This document shows positions 43,809 through 50,720 of a stretch of DNA of 64,000 nt, in pieces. Origin of the DNA: Candidatus Nitrososphaera gargensis Ga9.2 (GTDB lineage: Archaea > Thermoproteota > Nitrososphaeria > Nitrososphaerales > Nitrososphaeraceae); assembly GCF_000303155.1 (NCBI RefSeq), contig NC_018719.1, forward strand, positions 1,674,001 through 1,738,000. Direction: 5' to 3'. The translations under genes were made by a program, and so were the position numbers. The notes beneath the pieces are model-generated. The model did no database searches. It was given only the letters and a program-made list of their open reading frames with translations, and had not been told where the DNA came from. Within the stretch, counting starts at the first letter, position 1. The number at the start of each line of letters is the position of its first letter.

Positions 43809-44067
43809 TCTTTTTCTCTTTCTTTTCCAACTCAGCCTTTTCCCTTGCCCACTTTTCCCACGGCAGCTCTATGCCGTAGCGCTTGGCCGTTTCAAGCGAC
43901 GCTATCACAAGATTTACTTTGAGCGAAAGCAGGTCGACGCCAGCAAAGGCGACGGTGATGTCGCCGTTGATCACGACGCCCTTGTCAAGAATTCTGTCAA
44001 GCAAGTCGAAAAGGCTCAGTTGCCTTGCTGGCAGCTCGTGCCGATTGCTGCTAAGCAAGGTCTTCAC
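43768..44067 (-). CDS. GvpJ/GvpM-like gas vesicle protein
   Basis: A 99-residue GvpA-family protein starting at GTG 44067. The core FDLLDRILDKGVVINGDITV and LVIASLETAKRYGIELPW fits the GvpJ/M branch, whose members have the YGLEFP-type end, rather than GvpA proper. A charged tail with Lys/Glu and GGGGKK follows. GvpJ/M are minor components probably acting at the vesicle tips. The start lies inside the end of the zinc-protein gene (17-base overlap), showing tight coupling. Confidence 0.85.
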   Translation of the reverse strand: MKTLLSSNRHELPARQLSLFDLLDRILDKGVVINGDITVAFAGVDLLSLKVNLVIASLETAKRYGIELPWEKWAREKAELEKKEKKIVGGGGKKELGYQ

Positions 44068-44308
44068 CTAGCCCCAACGTCCCACGCCTTATCTTGCAAT
44101 ATGAGCAGATGCCACTGTCCTTAAACCAGTGCTTTGGGCAGAAACCCTCAAGGTAGTGCTCCGGTATGGACTTGGTAAGGTGCATGGCGGCGATGTCAAA
44201 AGGCGTCCCGCGCTGGCATTCAGGGCACCTTGTAAAGACCCACCCGTTACCCATCGCACCTTTCAGGCCTACTTCCTCATACTTGCCACATACAATGCAG
44301 ACGGCCAA
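44051..44308 (-). CDS. Small zinc-binding protein within the gvp cluster
   Basis: An 85-residue protein with start TTG 44308. It has four Cys pairs: CIVC at the N-terminus, CPEC, a Cys in FCPKHW with a nearby His, and CSYC, consistent with two zinc sites. It is not a known Gvp type to me. It lies between the GvpA-like and GvpJ/M-like genes, overlaps the latter by 17 bases, and should therefore be made together with them. It could act as an assembly factor or regulator. Confidence 0.7.
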   Translation of the reverse strand: MAVCIVCGKYEEVGLKGAMGNGWVFTRCPECQRGTPFDIAAMHLTKSIPEHYLEGFCPKHWFKDSGICSYCKIRRGTLGLGEDLA

Positions 44309-44332
44309 ACCCGATCAACTGTTTTTTCTTTG

Positions 44333-44572
44333 TTATTTACCAGTCGATGTTTGGGCTGCCACCAGTGCAGGCGGTCCGGCCAATCCGAGCGCGGCTGCAT
44401 ACCGGAGGAACGTGTCCACGCCTGCCACGACGATTCTTGCCCTTACGACGAGTATCTCGATTCCTACTAGCGAAACTGAAAGGTTCGCGTCGATCACAAG
44501 GCCCTTGTCAAGCACGCGGTCAAGCAAGTCGAAGATAGAGAGAATCGGCCTGAAACTTTGCTGCTGTGACAT
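44333..44572 (-). CDS. gvpA: GvpA-like gas vesicle structural protein
   Basis: A 79-residue protein starting at ATG 44572. Residues 13-60 follow the GvpA pattern: FDLLDRVLDKGLVIDANLSV, SLVGIEIL, then RARIVVAGVDTFLRYAAALGL. This hydrophobic two-strand plus helix motif builds the gas vesicle wall. Where typical GvpA has Trp in the IDAW segment, this one has Asn. The tail is short and Ala-rich. It is the most GvpA-like protein in the cluster, but GvpJ cannot be excluded. Confidence 0.85.
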   Translation of the reverse strand: MSQQQSFRPILSIFDLLDRVLDKGLVIDANLSVSLVGIEILVVRARIVVAGVDTFLRYAAALGLAGPPALVAAQTSTGK

Positions 44573-44653
44573 TCAATTATTCACTATTTGGAATCTAGAA
44601 TAGTTGAGTAGATAAGTCTTCTGGCCAAAACAGTAGTTTGTACTAGAAGATTG

Positions 44654-45418
44654 TTATGGCAGATTAGCCTTTACCTCTAGAGCCTCTATCGCAGGCCGGA
44701 GTGCTGTTGAAAAGTCGTGATTGGGGTTTTTCAGCACAAACACTTCTGACGACAGGGCACGCAGGATCTCGGTGTAGAACGGAATCGCCGTAATGACCTT
44801 GGCGTTAAAAAGCGTTTCAAGCCTCGCCCTGACCTTTTCCTTGTCTACGCCCGGAGGTATCATGTTTGCGATCAGGATCTGGGGCTTTTCAAGCACCCGC
44901 GTGACTTCGAGCATGACGCCGGTCCCAAAAATGTCCTGGCTGTCCATCCTCGATATTATGATGTTCATGTCGCAGATGCCCATCGACACGAGCGTCGACT
45001 TTTCGATGCCGGGGTGTGTGTCTATTATCATGTAGTCAAGGCGGTGCAGGCGCGAGATCACGGCCAGCGCATCTCGGAACATCCCGATCTCGTACCCCTT
45101 GGAAAGCACCTTGATGATGTCCTCTGCCTTGAAGCTGGCCGGGACGAACACCAGGCTGCCCTGCTTCAAGTTCATCTTTTCGGTCAGGTCTATCGCAATA
45201 TCCTCTGAAGAGCACAGGCCCAGCAAATAGTCATTAAGGGTGTGCTTTATCTCGTCAGGCGTCATTTCAAAGAGCACGTGGAGGCCGGGCCCGGCTAGGT
45301 CGAGGTCAAGCACCCCGACGCGCCTGCCTTCAAGCGCAAGCAGCACGGCCAAGTTTGCGGTGATCGTGCTCTTGCCAGTGCCTCCCTTGAATGAATGAAC
45401 CGCAATGTTGAGCGTCAT
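44654..45418 (-). CDS. ParA/MinD-family ATPase linked to the gvp cluster
   Basis: A 254-residue deviant-Walker ATPase. The P-loop is SFKGGTGKSTITANLA, with both the signature and the catalytic Lys, and switch regions are VGVLDLDLAGPG and MIIDTHPGIEKS. ParA/MinD proteins position DNA, septa or large protein bodies by ATP-driven patterns on a surface. ATG 45418 overlaps the stop of the histidine kinase by four bases. The first gvp gene begins 82 bases downstream. A role in placing gas vesicles is plausible, because some bacterial gvp clusters encode a ParA. Confidence 0.88.
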   Translation of the reverse strand: MTLNIAVHSFKGGTGKSTITANLAVLLALEGRRVGVLDLDLAGPGLHVLFEMTPDEIKHTLNDYLLGLCSSEDIAIDLTEKMNLKQGSLVFVPASFKAEDIIKVLSKGYEIGMFRDALAVISRLHRLDYMIIDTHPGIEKSTLVSMGICDMNIIISRMDSQDIFGTGVMLEVTRVLEKPQILIANMIPPGVDKEKVRARLETLFNAKVITAIPFYTEILRALSSEVFVLKNPNHDFSTALRPAIEALEVKANLP

Positions 45419-47169
45419 TTTGTAGCAAGCTGCCTCCTCAGAGATTTAAAGAATTCAGATTCAGTCACCTTGCCTGCTTCGTACTTGATGGCATCTATCA
45501 ATGTTGGGTGGAGCTCTATCTTTTCTATGGTCTCGTCCCCGATGATATTTTCCCTCAGGCCATCTATCAGGCGCTGGAGACCTTCGAGTCCCTTTTCGAT
45601 CCTGCTGTCCACTTCGCGGCGCATCCTCTTGTAGCTTATCTGTTGGTTGATGAATTGCTGCCGCGCCCTTATCAGATTCCTCGATTCCTCGACCTGCTTC
45701 TGGTAGCGCTCCAAGGCTTCGTTCCTCTTGCGCAGGGCTTCTTCACGAGCCTCTGTTAGGCTCGTTTTCATGGCGCCTATCTTTTCCAGCGCGTCGCGCC
45801 TTAGCTGGTTTATCGTCCTCTGGTTGTCGGTTATCTGCGGCAGCTGGTCCGGCGTAGGCGGCTCTGACCGGCGGAAGCGCACCGGCAGGCTGAATGCAAA
45901 TGTGGCGCCCTTGCCATCACTGTTATTGCCGGCCCATATGGTGCCCCCGTGGGCCTCTATTATGCTCTTTGCAATGAACAGTCCAAGACCTGATCCTTTT
46001 TCCGACCTTGTCGTGAATTTTTGAAACATCTTGTCCTTTATCGACGGATCAATGCCCCTGCCGTTGTCCTTCACGCTGACTATCACGTTGGATCCAGAAA
46101 GGTGTGTGGAAACGACGATGCTGCCTTCACGCTCGTCGATGAACTTCATGGCGTTGTCGATGATGTTGAACAGCACCTCTCCGATCTTGCCCCTGTCGCA
46201 CTCGACCATGAGTATGGGCTCGCCGGGCTCAAACAATATTATGGGCTTTCTGGCCTCTTTATCAACCCGCTCGCCTACGATGTGCATGATGAGTGAGTGT
46301 ATATCAGCGGTCTCTATATCAGGCACCTTGGCGAGCTGCTGTCTGTATTTCTGCTCCACATCCGCTATCACCTCAGAGATCAGCGTGTTCAGGTTCGCCT
46401 GCTCGACGTACAGCCTGAGCCGGCCTGTCTCTATCCTGCTTGCCTGCAGTATGTCCTCCGACAATTTCAGCAGCCGCTCGGCGTTGCGGCTAATGATCGC
46501 AAGTTCTTCCTTTATCGAGCTGTTGTTGCCCAGCTTTGACTCTATCAGCTCAAGCCCTCCAAGAATCGGCATGATGGGCGTCCGGAGCTCGTGCGCGGCG
46601 ATGTTGATAAACTCGTCTTTCAGCCTGTCCGCTTCGCGCAGCTTGTCGTACAGCTCCCGCTGCTTCTGTATGTATTCGTCCTTCATGCGGTCGGCTTCTC
46701 TGAACTTTTCATAGGCCGCAGCCTGGTCCCAGAGGTTGTCAAACATCGTGACAAGAGGCATGGCGGCCGAAGGGCTTGAAGAGTAGATGCTTACGGCATC
46801 GTGCCCGTCCCTCATTATTCCATATTCCAATGTGGCCTTCCTGTCTACTATCAAAATCTCCTGCATCTCTGCCCTACCCTCACGGTGGATGTACCTGACC
46901 GCAACATTGTTGGTGTTTGCAGTCAGCAGCTTGACAGAGGCAGTGGTTAGCACCCGCACCTGCACGCCGCGCTTGGCGGCATCTTCAAGCGATTGAAAGA
47001 TTGAATGTAGCATGCTCGCCCGGTCTGAGGAGGGCAGAGGAGGAGGCAACAGCAGCATGATCTCGCTGCCAGCCGAGTTTACAAGGTCAACATATAACTG
47101 GTGAGCGTCTGTAGGGCTCCTGATAATGTCTGGCGCGCCCCTATCCCCGGCGTTAGGCAATGCAGACAC
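45415..47169 (-). CDS. Soluble histidine kinase with PLD/TrmB-like N-terminus and long C-terminal coiled coil
   Basis: A 584-residue kinase starting at GTG 47169. Residues 15-150 resemble the phospholipase-D-like sensor fold of TrmB-type regulators (VQVRVLTTASVKLL, EILIVDRKATLEYGI), here without clear catalytic HKD motifs. Then follow a short coiled coil, the H-box NIAAHELRTP (His193), and the ATPase boxes NIIDNAMKF, DNGRGID, GSGLGLF (about 300-432). About 150 residues of charged helix follow after the ATPase domain, an unusual extension. No membrane segment was seen. It precedes and overlaps the ParA gene, so it probably controls or is part of the gvp system. Confidence 0.88.
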   Translation of the reverse strand: MSALPNAGDRGAPDIIRSPTDAHQLYVDLVNSAGSEIMLLLPPPLPSSDRASMLHSIFQSLEDAAKRGVQVRVLTTASVKLLTANTNNVAVRYIHREGRAEMQEILIVDRKATLEYGIMRDGHDAVSIYSSSPSAAMPLVTMFDNLWDQAAAYEKFREADRMKDEYIQKQRELYDKLREADRLKDEFINIAAHELRTPIMPILGGLELIESKLGNNSSIKEELAIISRNAERLLKLSEDILQASRIETGRLRLYVEQANLNTLISEVIADVEQKYRQQLAKVPDIETADIHSLIMHIVGERVDKEARKPIILFEPGEPILMVECDRGKIGEVLFNIIDNAMKFIDEREGSIVVSTHLSGSNVIVSVKDNGRGIDPSIKDKMFQKFTTRSEKGSGLGLFIAKSIIEAHGGTIWAGNNSDGKGATFAFSLPVRFRRSEPPTPDQLPQITDNQRTINQLRRDALEKIGAMKTSLTEAREEALRKRNEALERYQKQVEESRNLIRARQQFINQQISYKRMRREVDSRIEKGLEGLQRLIDGLRENIIGDETIEKIELHPTLIDAIKYEAGKVTESEFFKSLRRQLATK

Positions 47170-47187
47170 AAATGTGGAGGATGATGC

Positions 47188-47202
47188 TTATAAAATAATA
47201 GG
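47188..47202 (-). promoter_or_regulatory. TATA-like box for the kinase-ParA unit
   Basis: On the minus strand TATTTTATAAG is centred about 25 bases upstream of GTG 47169, as expected for a leaderless archaeal mRNA. It separates the kinase from the upstream small gene, which has its own start region. No repeated operator was recognised next to it. Confidence 0.5.
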
Positions 47203-47220
47203 ATAGAATTTTCTGTAAGA

Positions 47221-47475
47221 TTAGAGGCTCTCGATAATAGGCTTTAGATGGTCGGGCAGCTCTGGGAGCTCGCCGGTGTGGCTGACGTTGTTCTGCAGCA
47301 CGTCTGCGCCTATCCTGCGTACCTTTTGTGTGCCTATCAGGGTGTCTATCGCCCGCTCGATCTCCTTTGGCGACAGGGTGTCCTTGAGTTTTTCCTTCAG
47401 CACGTTTTCAGAGTCGTACTTGTCTATCGCATACTGCACGAGGATCAGCTTGTCGTTCATCGAGAGGGTCGCCAT
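47221..47475 (-). CDS. Small unknown helical protein upstream of the gvp-linked kinase
   Basis: An 84-residue acidic protein (MNDKLILVQYAIDKYDSENV, SPKEIERAIDTLIGTQKVRR), helical with a possible winged-helix-like shape, and a polar C-terminal tail. It starts at ATG 47475; a TATA-like TTTATTA lies about 25 bases upstream. It is on the same strand as the kinase but 51 bases apart with a separate TATA-like box in between, so it may be an independent gene. The function is unknown. Confidence 0.55.
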   Translation of the reverse strand: MATLSMNDKLILVQYAIDKYDSENVLKEKLKDTLSPKEIERAIDTLIGTQKVRRIGADVLQNNVSHTGELPELPDHLKPIIESL

Positions 47476-47548
47476 CCCCTATCACAAAGGGCAGACGGGT
47501 AATAAAGTTTCAACTAGGTTTATCTCTGGCGGCCTACTAATTCCAGCC

Positions 47549-47752
47549 ATGTCCGACCCTGTTGCGCAGCTCGCAGAACTGCCTGCAAAAAACTGCAAGG
47601 TGCAAAAGGTGCAGCCTGCAGTGTTTGCGTCTGACGCAGAAGTAAATATTATAACAGTCACTGTCGTGTGCCCTGACGGCGCGACCCATAAGATCAGGGC
47701 ATACAGGGAACAGGCGCAAGCGGTCAGGGAATTTGTTAGGACAGAAACGTAA
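47549..47752 (+). CDS. Small unknown protein
   Basis: A 67-residue protein starting at ATG 47549 (MSDPVAQLAELPAKN). A TATA-like TTTATC lies at 47519-47524, about 27 bases upstream. The frame is open much further upstream, but that part is antisense to another gene. The sequence is beta-rich (VNIITVTVVCPDGATHKIRAY). No motif was recognised. It shares a divergent 73-base promoter interval with the gvp-side small gene. Confidence 0.6.
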   Translation: MSDPVAQLAELPAKNCKVQKVQPAVFASDAEVNIITVTVVCPDGATHKIRAYREQAQAVREFVRTET

Positions 47753-47798
47753 CTCCAATCTAGAAGCTTGTTACACTAGGCTTATCCAGAACGGAGAC

Positions 47799-47951
47799 TT
47801 GAGGATCCATACTTTGTTTGAATCGCCGCTGACTGACATTCTTGTCAACGCTGGCACCGCGCTCATTTACATCACCGGCCTTATTGGGTTTGTGGCTTGG
47901 CTGGAACGCGGAAGGGCAAGGCGCAAGACTGCCATGACTGAAACCCAGTGA
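47799..47951 (+). CDS. Small single-pass membrane protein
   Basis: About 50 residues if TTG 47799 is the start (an earlier TTG at 47733 overlaps the previous gene). CGGAG lies just upstream. A single hydrophobic segment (ALIYITGLIGFVAWL) is followed by a basic stretch (ERGRARRK), so the C-terminus should be cytoplasmic. The start and even the gene are uncertain. Its stop (47949-47951) touches the copper-type palindrome that follows. Confidence 0.4.
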   Translation: MRIHTLFESPLTDILVNAGTALIYITGLIGFVAWLERGRARRKTAMTETQ

Positions 47952-47968
47952 CTTTACAATTGTAAAGT
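47951..47968. promoter_or_regulatory. 18-bp palindromic operator upstream of the YHS/CopZ genes
   Basis: ACTTTACAATTGTAAAGT is a perfect palindrome. A TATA-like CTTTATC (47974-47980) follows five bases later, and ATG 48006 lies about 25 bases beyond that. The 16-base core CTTTACAATTGTAAAG is repeated exactly in front of copA. A dimeric copper-responsive regulator is the natural reading; the regulator gene was not found in the window. Confidence 0.75.
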
Positions 47969-48005
47969 ATATCCTTTATCTAACAATAGCCCCTAGCTTG
48001 TGTGT

Positions 48006-48149
48006 ATGTTCAAAGATCCGGTATGCAACATGATGGTGGACGAGAAGAAGGCCAAGTTCGTGTCAGAATCGGGAGGCAAAAAGATCTATCTCTGCTCGGC
48101 AGCCTGCAAGAGCCAGTTTGATGCAAATCCTAAAAAGTATGGCTACTAG
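48006..48149 (+). CDS. Stand-alone YHS-domain protein
   Basis: A 47-residue protein from ATG 48006 to TAG 48147-48149. It begins MFKDPVCNMMVDEKKAKF and has IYLCSAACKSQFDANP, which is the whole YHS metal-binding domain with its Cys residues (CN and CSAAC). YHS domains occur in copper and heavy-metal transport systems as soft-metal binders. The CopZ-like gene follows and the palindromic operator precedes it. The copA product carries the same domain at its N-terminus. Confidence 0.85.
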   Translation: MFKDPVCNMMVDEKKAKFVSESGGKKIYLCSAACKSQFDANPKKYGY

Positions 48150-48206
48150 CGGGCCGGTGCATGGACTTGCCTCTTCATTTTTTCAAACATCCGGTGGTAG
48201 GTTGTA

Positions 48207-48434
48207 ATGACTAGCACGCAAAAGGCGCGCTTTAAGGTGGTTGGTATGTATTGCACCACCTGCAAGCCCATAGTAGAAAACCAGCTGAAGGGCAACCAAG
48301 CCATCAAAAAGGTAGAAATCAACTTTATGACAGACAGCGTCATTGTAGAATACGACCCTGCGCTGATAACAAAAGAGGAGATAAAAGAGAGGCTGCAGAA
48401 CTCGGGCTACCAGTTTGTAAGGCTGGCTACCTAG
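48207..48434 (+). CDS. CopZ-like copper chaperone (HMA domain)
   Basis: A 75-residue HMA-fold protein with the metal loop GMYCTTCKP (Cys-x-x-Cys) and the usual beta-alpha-beta-beta-alpha-beta pattern ending VEYDPALITKEEIKERL. It would carry copper(I) to CopA. The 3' end overlaps the convergent copA gene by eight bases. It lies 57 bases after the YHS gene and probably shares its promoter. Confidence 0.9.
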   Translation: MTSTQKARFKVVGMYCTTCKPIVENQLKGNQAIKKVEINFMTDSVIVEYDPALITKEEIKERLQNSGYQFVRLAT

Positions 48435-50586
48435 CTTCTGTATAGACTTCTTTTAGTTCCTTGTCTGTATAGATCTGTTCGTTCCTTGGTTTTGTTGCCG
48501 CAAAGCTTGGCCTGTACCTTCCAAGCAATAGCGAATTGCTCACCACAGAGACGGAGCTCATCGCCATCGCACCTGCCGCCAGGAACGGGAGCCACCCATA
48601 CATCTCTGCCCCAAAGAAGGGCACTAGCGCACCTGCCGCCACCGGTATGAGCCCTGTGTTGTATGCAAACGCCCAGAAGAGGTTCTGCTTTATCTTGGAC
48701 ACTGTTTTCCTGCCAAGCTCAAAGGCGGATACCACGTCGCGCAGGTCGTTCTTTATCAGGATAATCCCACCAGTCTCCTTTGCCACGTCCGTCCCGGAGC
48801 CTATGGCTATCCCAAGGTCAGCCCTTGCAAGCGCGGGGGCATCGTTTATCCCATCGCCCACCATCGCCACGACTCTGCCTTCTGATTTTAGTTTAGCAAT
48901 TACTTCTTCCTTTTGCTGCGGGAGCACCTGCGCTATGACCCTGTCAATGCCCAGCTTGGTCGCTATGGCCTTGGCGGTCCTTTCGTTGTCGCCTGTCAGC
49001 ATTATCACCTCGATTCCCATCTGCTTCAAGGCATCGATTGCTTCCCGGGCGTTTTCCTTGACAGTGTCCGCCATGGCAATGACGCCAGATAGCCTGCCGT
49101 CTATCGACACCAGTGTGGCAGTCTTGCCCTCTATCTCCAGCCTGCCCATGGCAGAACTGACTTGCTCTGCCACTACCATCCCGCTGTCAGCCATCATTTT
49201 TCTGTTGCCTATCATTATGGTGTGGCCGGCATAGCCTGCCCTCAGCCCGTGCCCCGAAACGGCTTCAAACGATTCTGGACCTGCAACCACGATGCCCTGC
49301 TCTTTTGCCTTCCTCACCACGGCCTGTCCAAGCGGGTGCTCAGAGCCCGACTCTGCGATGGCGGCCAGCCTGAGCAGCTCCTGCTCGCCCACGTCTGACA
49401 GTGTAATGATGTCGGTGACTTCTGGTTGGCCTTTTGTCAGCGTGCCGGTCTTGTCAAAGACAACAGTCCTCACCTTTCTTGCCATCTCTAGGTGCTCTCC
49501 GCCCTTGAATAGGATGCCGTTCTCTGCCCCCTTGCCTGCCCCCATCATCAGGGCCGCCGGCGTCGCTATCCCAAGGGCGCACGGGCACGCAATGATAATG
49601 ACTGACACAAACGCCAAGAGCGAAAACGTCAGTCCTATGCCGCCTATGAAATACCATGCCAGCGCCGAAGAGACTGCTACCGCCACCACGGCAGGGACAA
49701 AGTACTTTGCCACATGATCGGCCATCTTTTGCATCGGTGCCTTGCCGGTCCTTGCCTCCTCAACCAGCGCAATGATCTGCGACAAGACCGTATCTTGGCC
49801 TACTTTGGTGGCTCTGGCCTTTAGCAGGCCGCTCTTGTTTATCGTTGCCCCAATAATTTCAGAGCCGGCCGACTTGTCCACAGGTATCGATTCGCCCGTG
49901 ACAGCCGATTCATCGACAGACGATATGCCTTCTGTTACCGTCCCGTCGGTCGGTATCCTCTCCCCCGGCCTTACAACGAATAGGTCGCCTTCATGCACTT
50001 GCTCGACTGGAACCTCTTCCTCTTTTCCGTCTTTGATTATCCGAGCCATCCTCGGCTGCAGGTCAAGTAGCTTCCTCACTGCGCTTGATGCCTTTTCCTT
50101 CGTCCTCGTCTCTAGCAGCCTGCCTATGAGTATCAGCGTGATGATTATGGCGGCAGTCTCAAAGTACACGCCTTCAAACGGGAACGCTGTTGGCAGGAAC
50201 GTCACCACCGTGCTGTAGAGGTAGGCTGCAGTGGTGCCTATCGCTATTAGGGTGTCCATGTTGGAGGCCTTTGCCTTGACCGCGTCCCATGTCCCTTTGT
50301 AAAAGCGCCAGCCTGCCCAGAACTGGATGGGCGTTGCAAGTGCAAGCAGAATGAAATTATTAACCTCTATTGGCAGGAACATGATGTAAGTCAGAATCAC
50401 GACCGGAATTGTAAGGGCGATGCTGGCTGCAGTAACCATCTTTAGCTTTCTGAGCTCCTTCTCTGGAGCAGTGAATTCATTCAGGCATTGTGTGCTGCAG
50501 AAAAAGTACTCCCTACCATCTACAGTGTGCTGTATGGCGTCGGGCTTTTCCTCCACAAACATGCCGCAAACCGGATCCTTTGCCAT
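48427..50586 (-). CDS. copA: Copper-translocating P1B-type ATPase with N-terminal YHS domain
   Basis: A 719-residue P-type ATPase exporting copper(I). Residues 4-45 are a YHS domain (DPVCGMFVEEKPDA ... FFCSTQCLNEF) instead of the usual HMA. The membrane site is ACPCALGIATP. Catalytic motifs DKTGTLTKG, SEHPLGQAVV, MLTGDNERTA and VGDGINDAPALA are present. The last helices have AYNTGLIPVAAG and MSSVSVVSNSLLL, matching the copper subgroup. ATG 50586 follows the TATA-like box at 50606-50614 by about 24 bases. The palindrome at 50622-50641 sits next to that box. Confidence 0.95.
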   Translation of the reverse strand: MAKDPVCGMFVEEKPDAIQHTVDGREYFFCSTQCLNEFTAPEKELRKLKMVTAASIALTIPVVILTYIMFLPIEVNNFILLALATPIQFWAGWRFYKGTWDAVKAKASNMDTLIAIGTTAAYLYSTVVTFLPTAFPFEGVYFETAAIIITLILIGRLLETRTKEKASSAVRKLLDLQPRMARIIKDGKEEEVPVEQVHEGDLFVVRPGERIPTDGTVTEGISSVDESAVTGESIPVDKSAGSEIIGATINKSGLLKARATKVGQDTVLSQIIALVEEARTGKAPMQKMADHVAKYFVPAVVAVAVSSALAWYFIGGIGLTFSLLAFVSVIIIACPCALGIATPAALMMGAGKGAENGILFKGGEHLEMARKVRTVVFDKTGTLTKGQPEVTDIITLSDVGEQELLRLAAIAESGSEHPLGQAVVRKAKEQGIVVAGPESFEAVSGHGLRAGYAGHTIMIGNRKMMADSGMVVAEQVSSAMGRLEIEGKTATLVSIDGRLSGVIAMADTVKENAREAIDALKQMGIEVIMLTGDNERTAKAIATKLGIDRVIAQVLPQQKEEVIAKLKSEGRVVAMVGDGINDAPALARADLGIAIGSGTDVAKETGGIILIKNDLRDVVSAFELGRKTVSKIKQNLFWAFAYNTGLIPVAAGALVPFFGAEMYGWLPFLAAGAMAMSSVSVVSNSLLLGRYRPSFAATKPRNEQIYTDKELKEVYTEAR

Positions 50587-50605
50587 GCCGATCCCTTGGA
50601 TCTCC

Positions 50606-50614
50606 TTTTATATA
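50606..50614 (-). promoter_or_regulatory. TATA-like box of copA
   Basis: On the minus strand TATATAAAA precedes ATG 50586 by about 24 bases. The palindromic operator starts seven bases further upstream, in the BRE region, so a bound protein would affect TBP/TFB recruitment. Confidence 0.65.
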
Positions 50615-50621
50615 GGGACAA

Positions 50622-50641
50622 GGCTTTACAATTGTAAAGCC
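50622..50641. promoter_or_regulatory. 20-bp palindromic operator between copA and the divergent secreted protein
   Basis: GGCTTTACAATTGTAAAGCC is a perfect palindrome with the same 16-base core as the site at 47951-47968. It lies seven bases upstream of the copA TATA-like box. On its other side, about 80 bases away, starts a gene for a secreted protein, which may share the control. Confidence 0.75.
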
Positions 50642-50720
50642 CAAACAGGTCCAACAGTTACAGTAAATCTTGAATGATTGGAGAGATTTCTTTTATCTGC
50701 ATGAACATGACGACTGTTCA

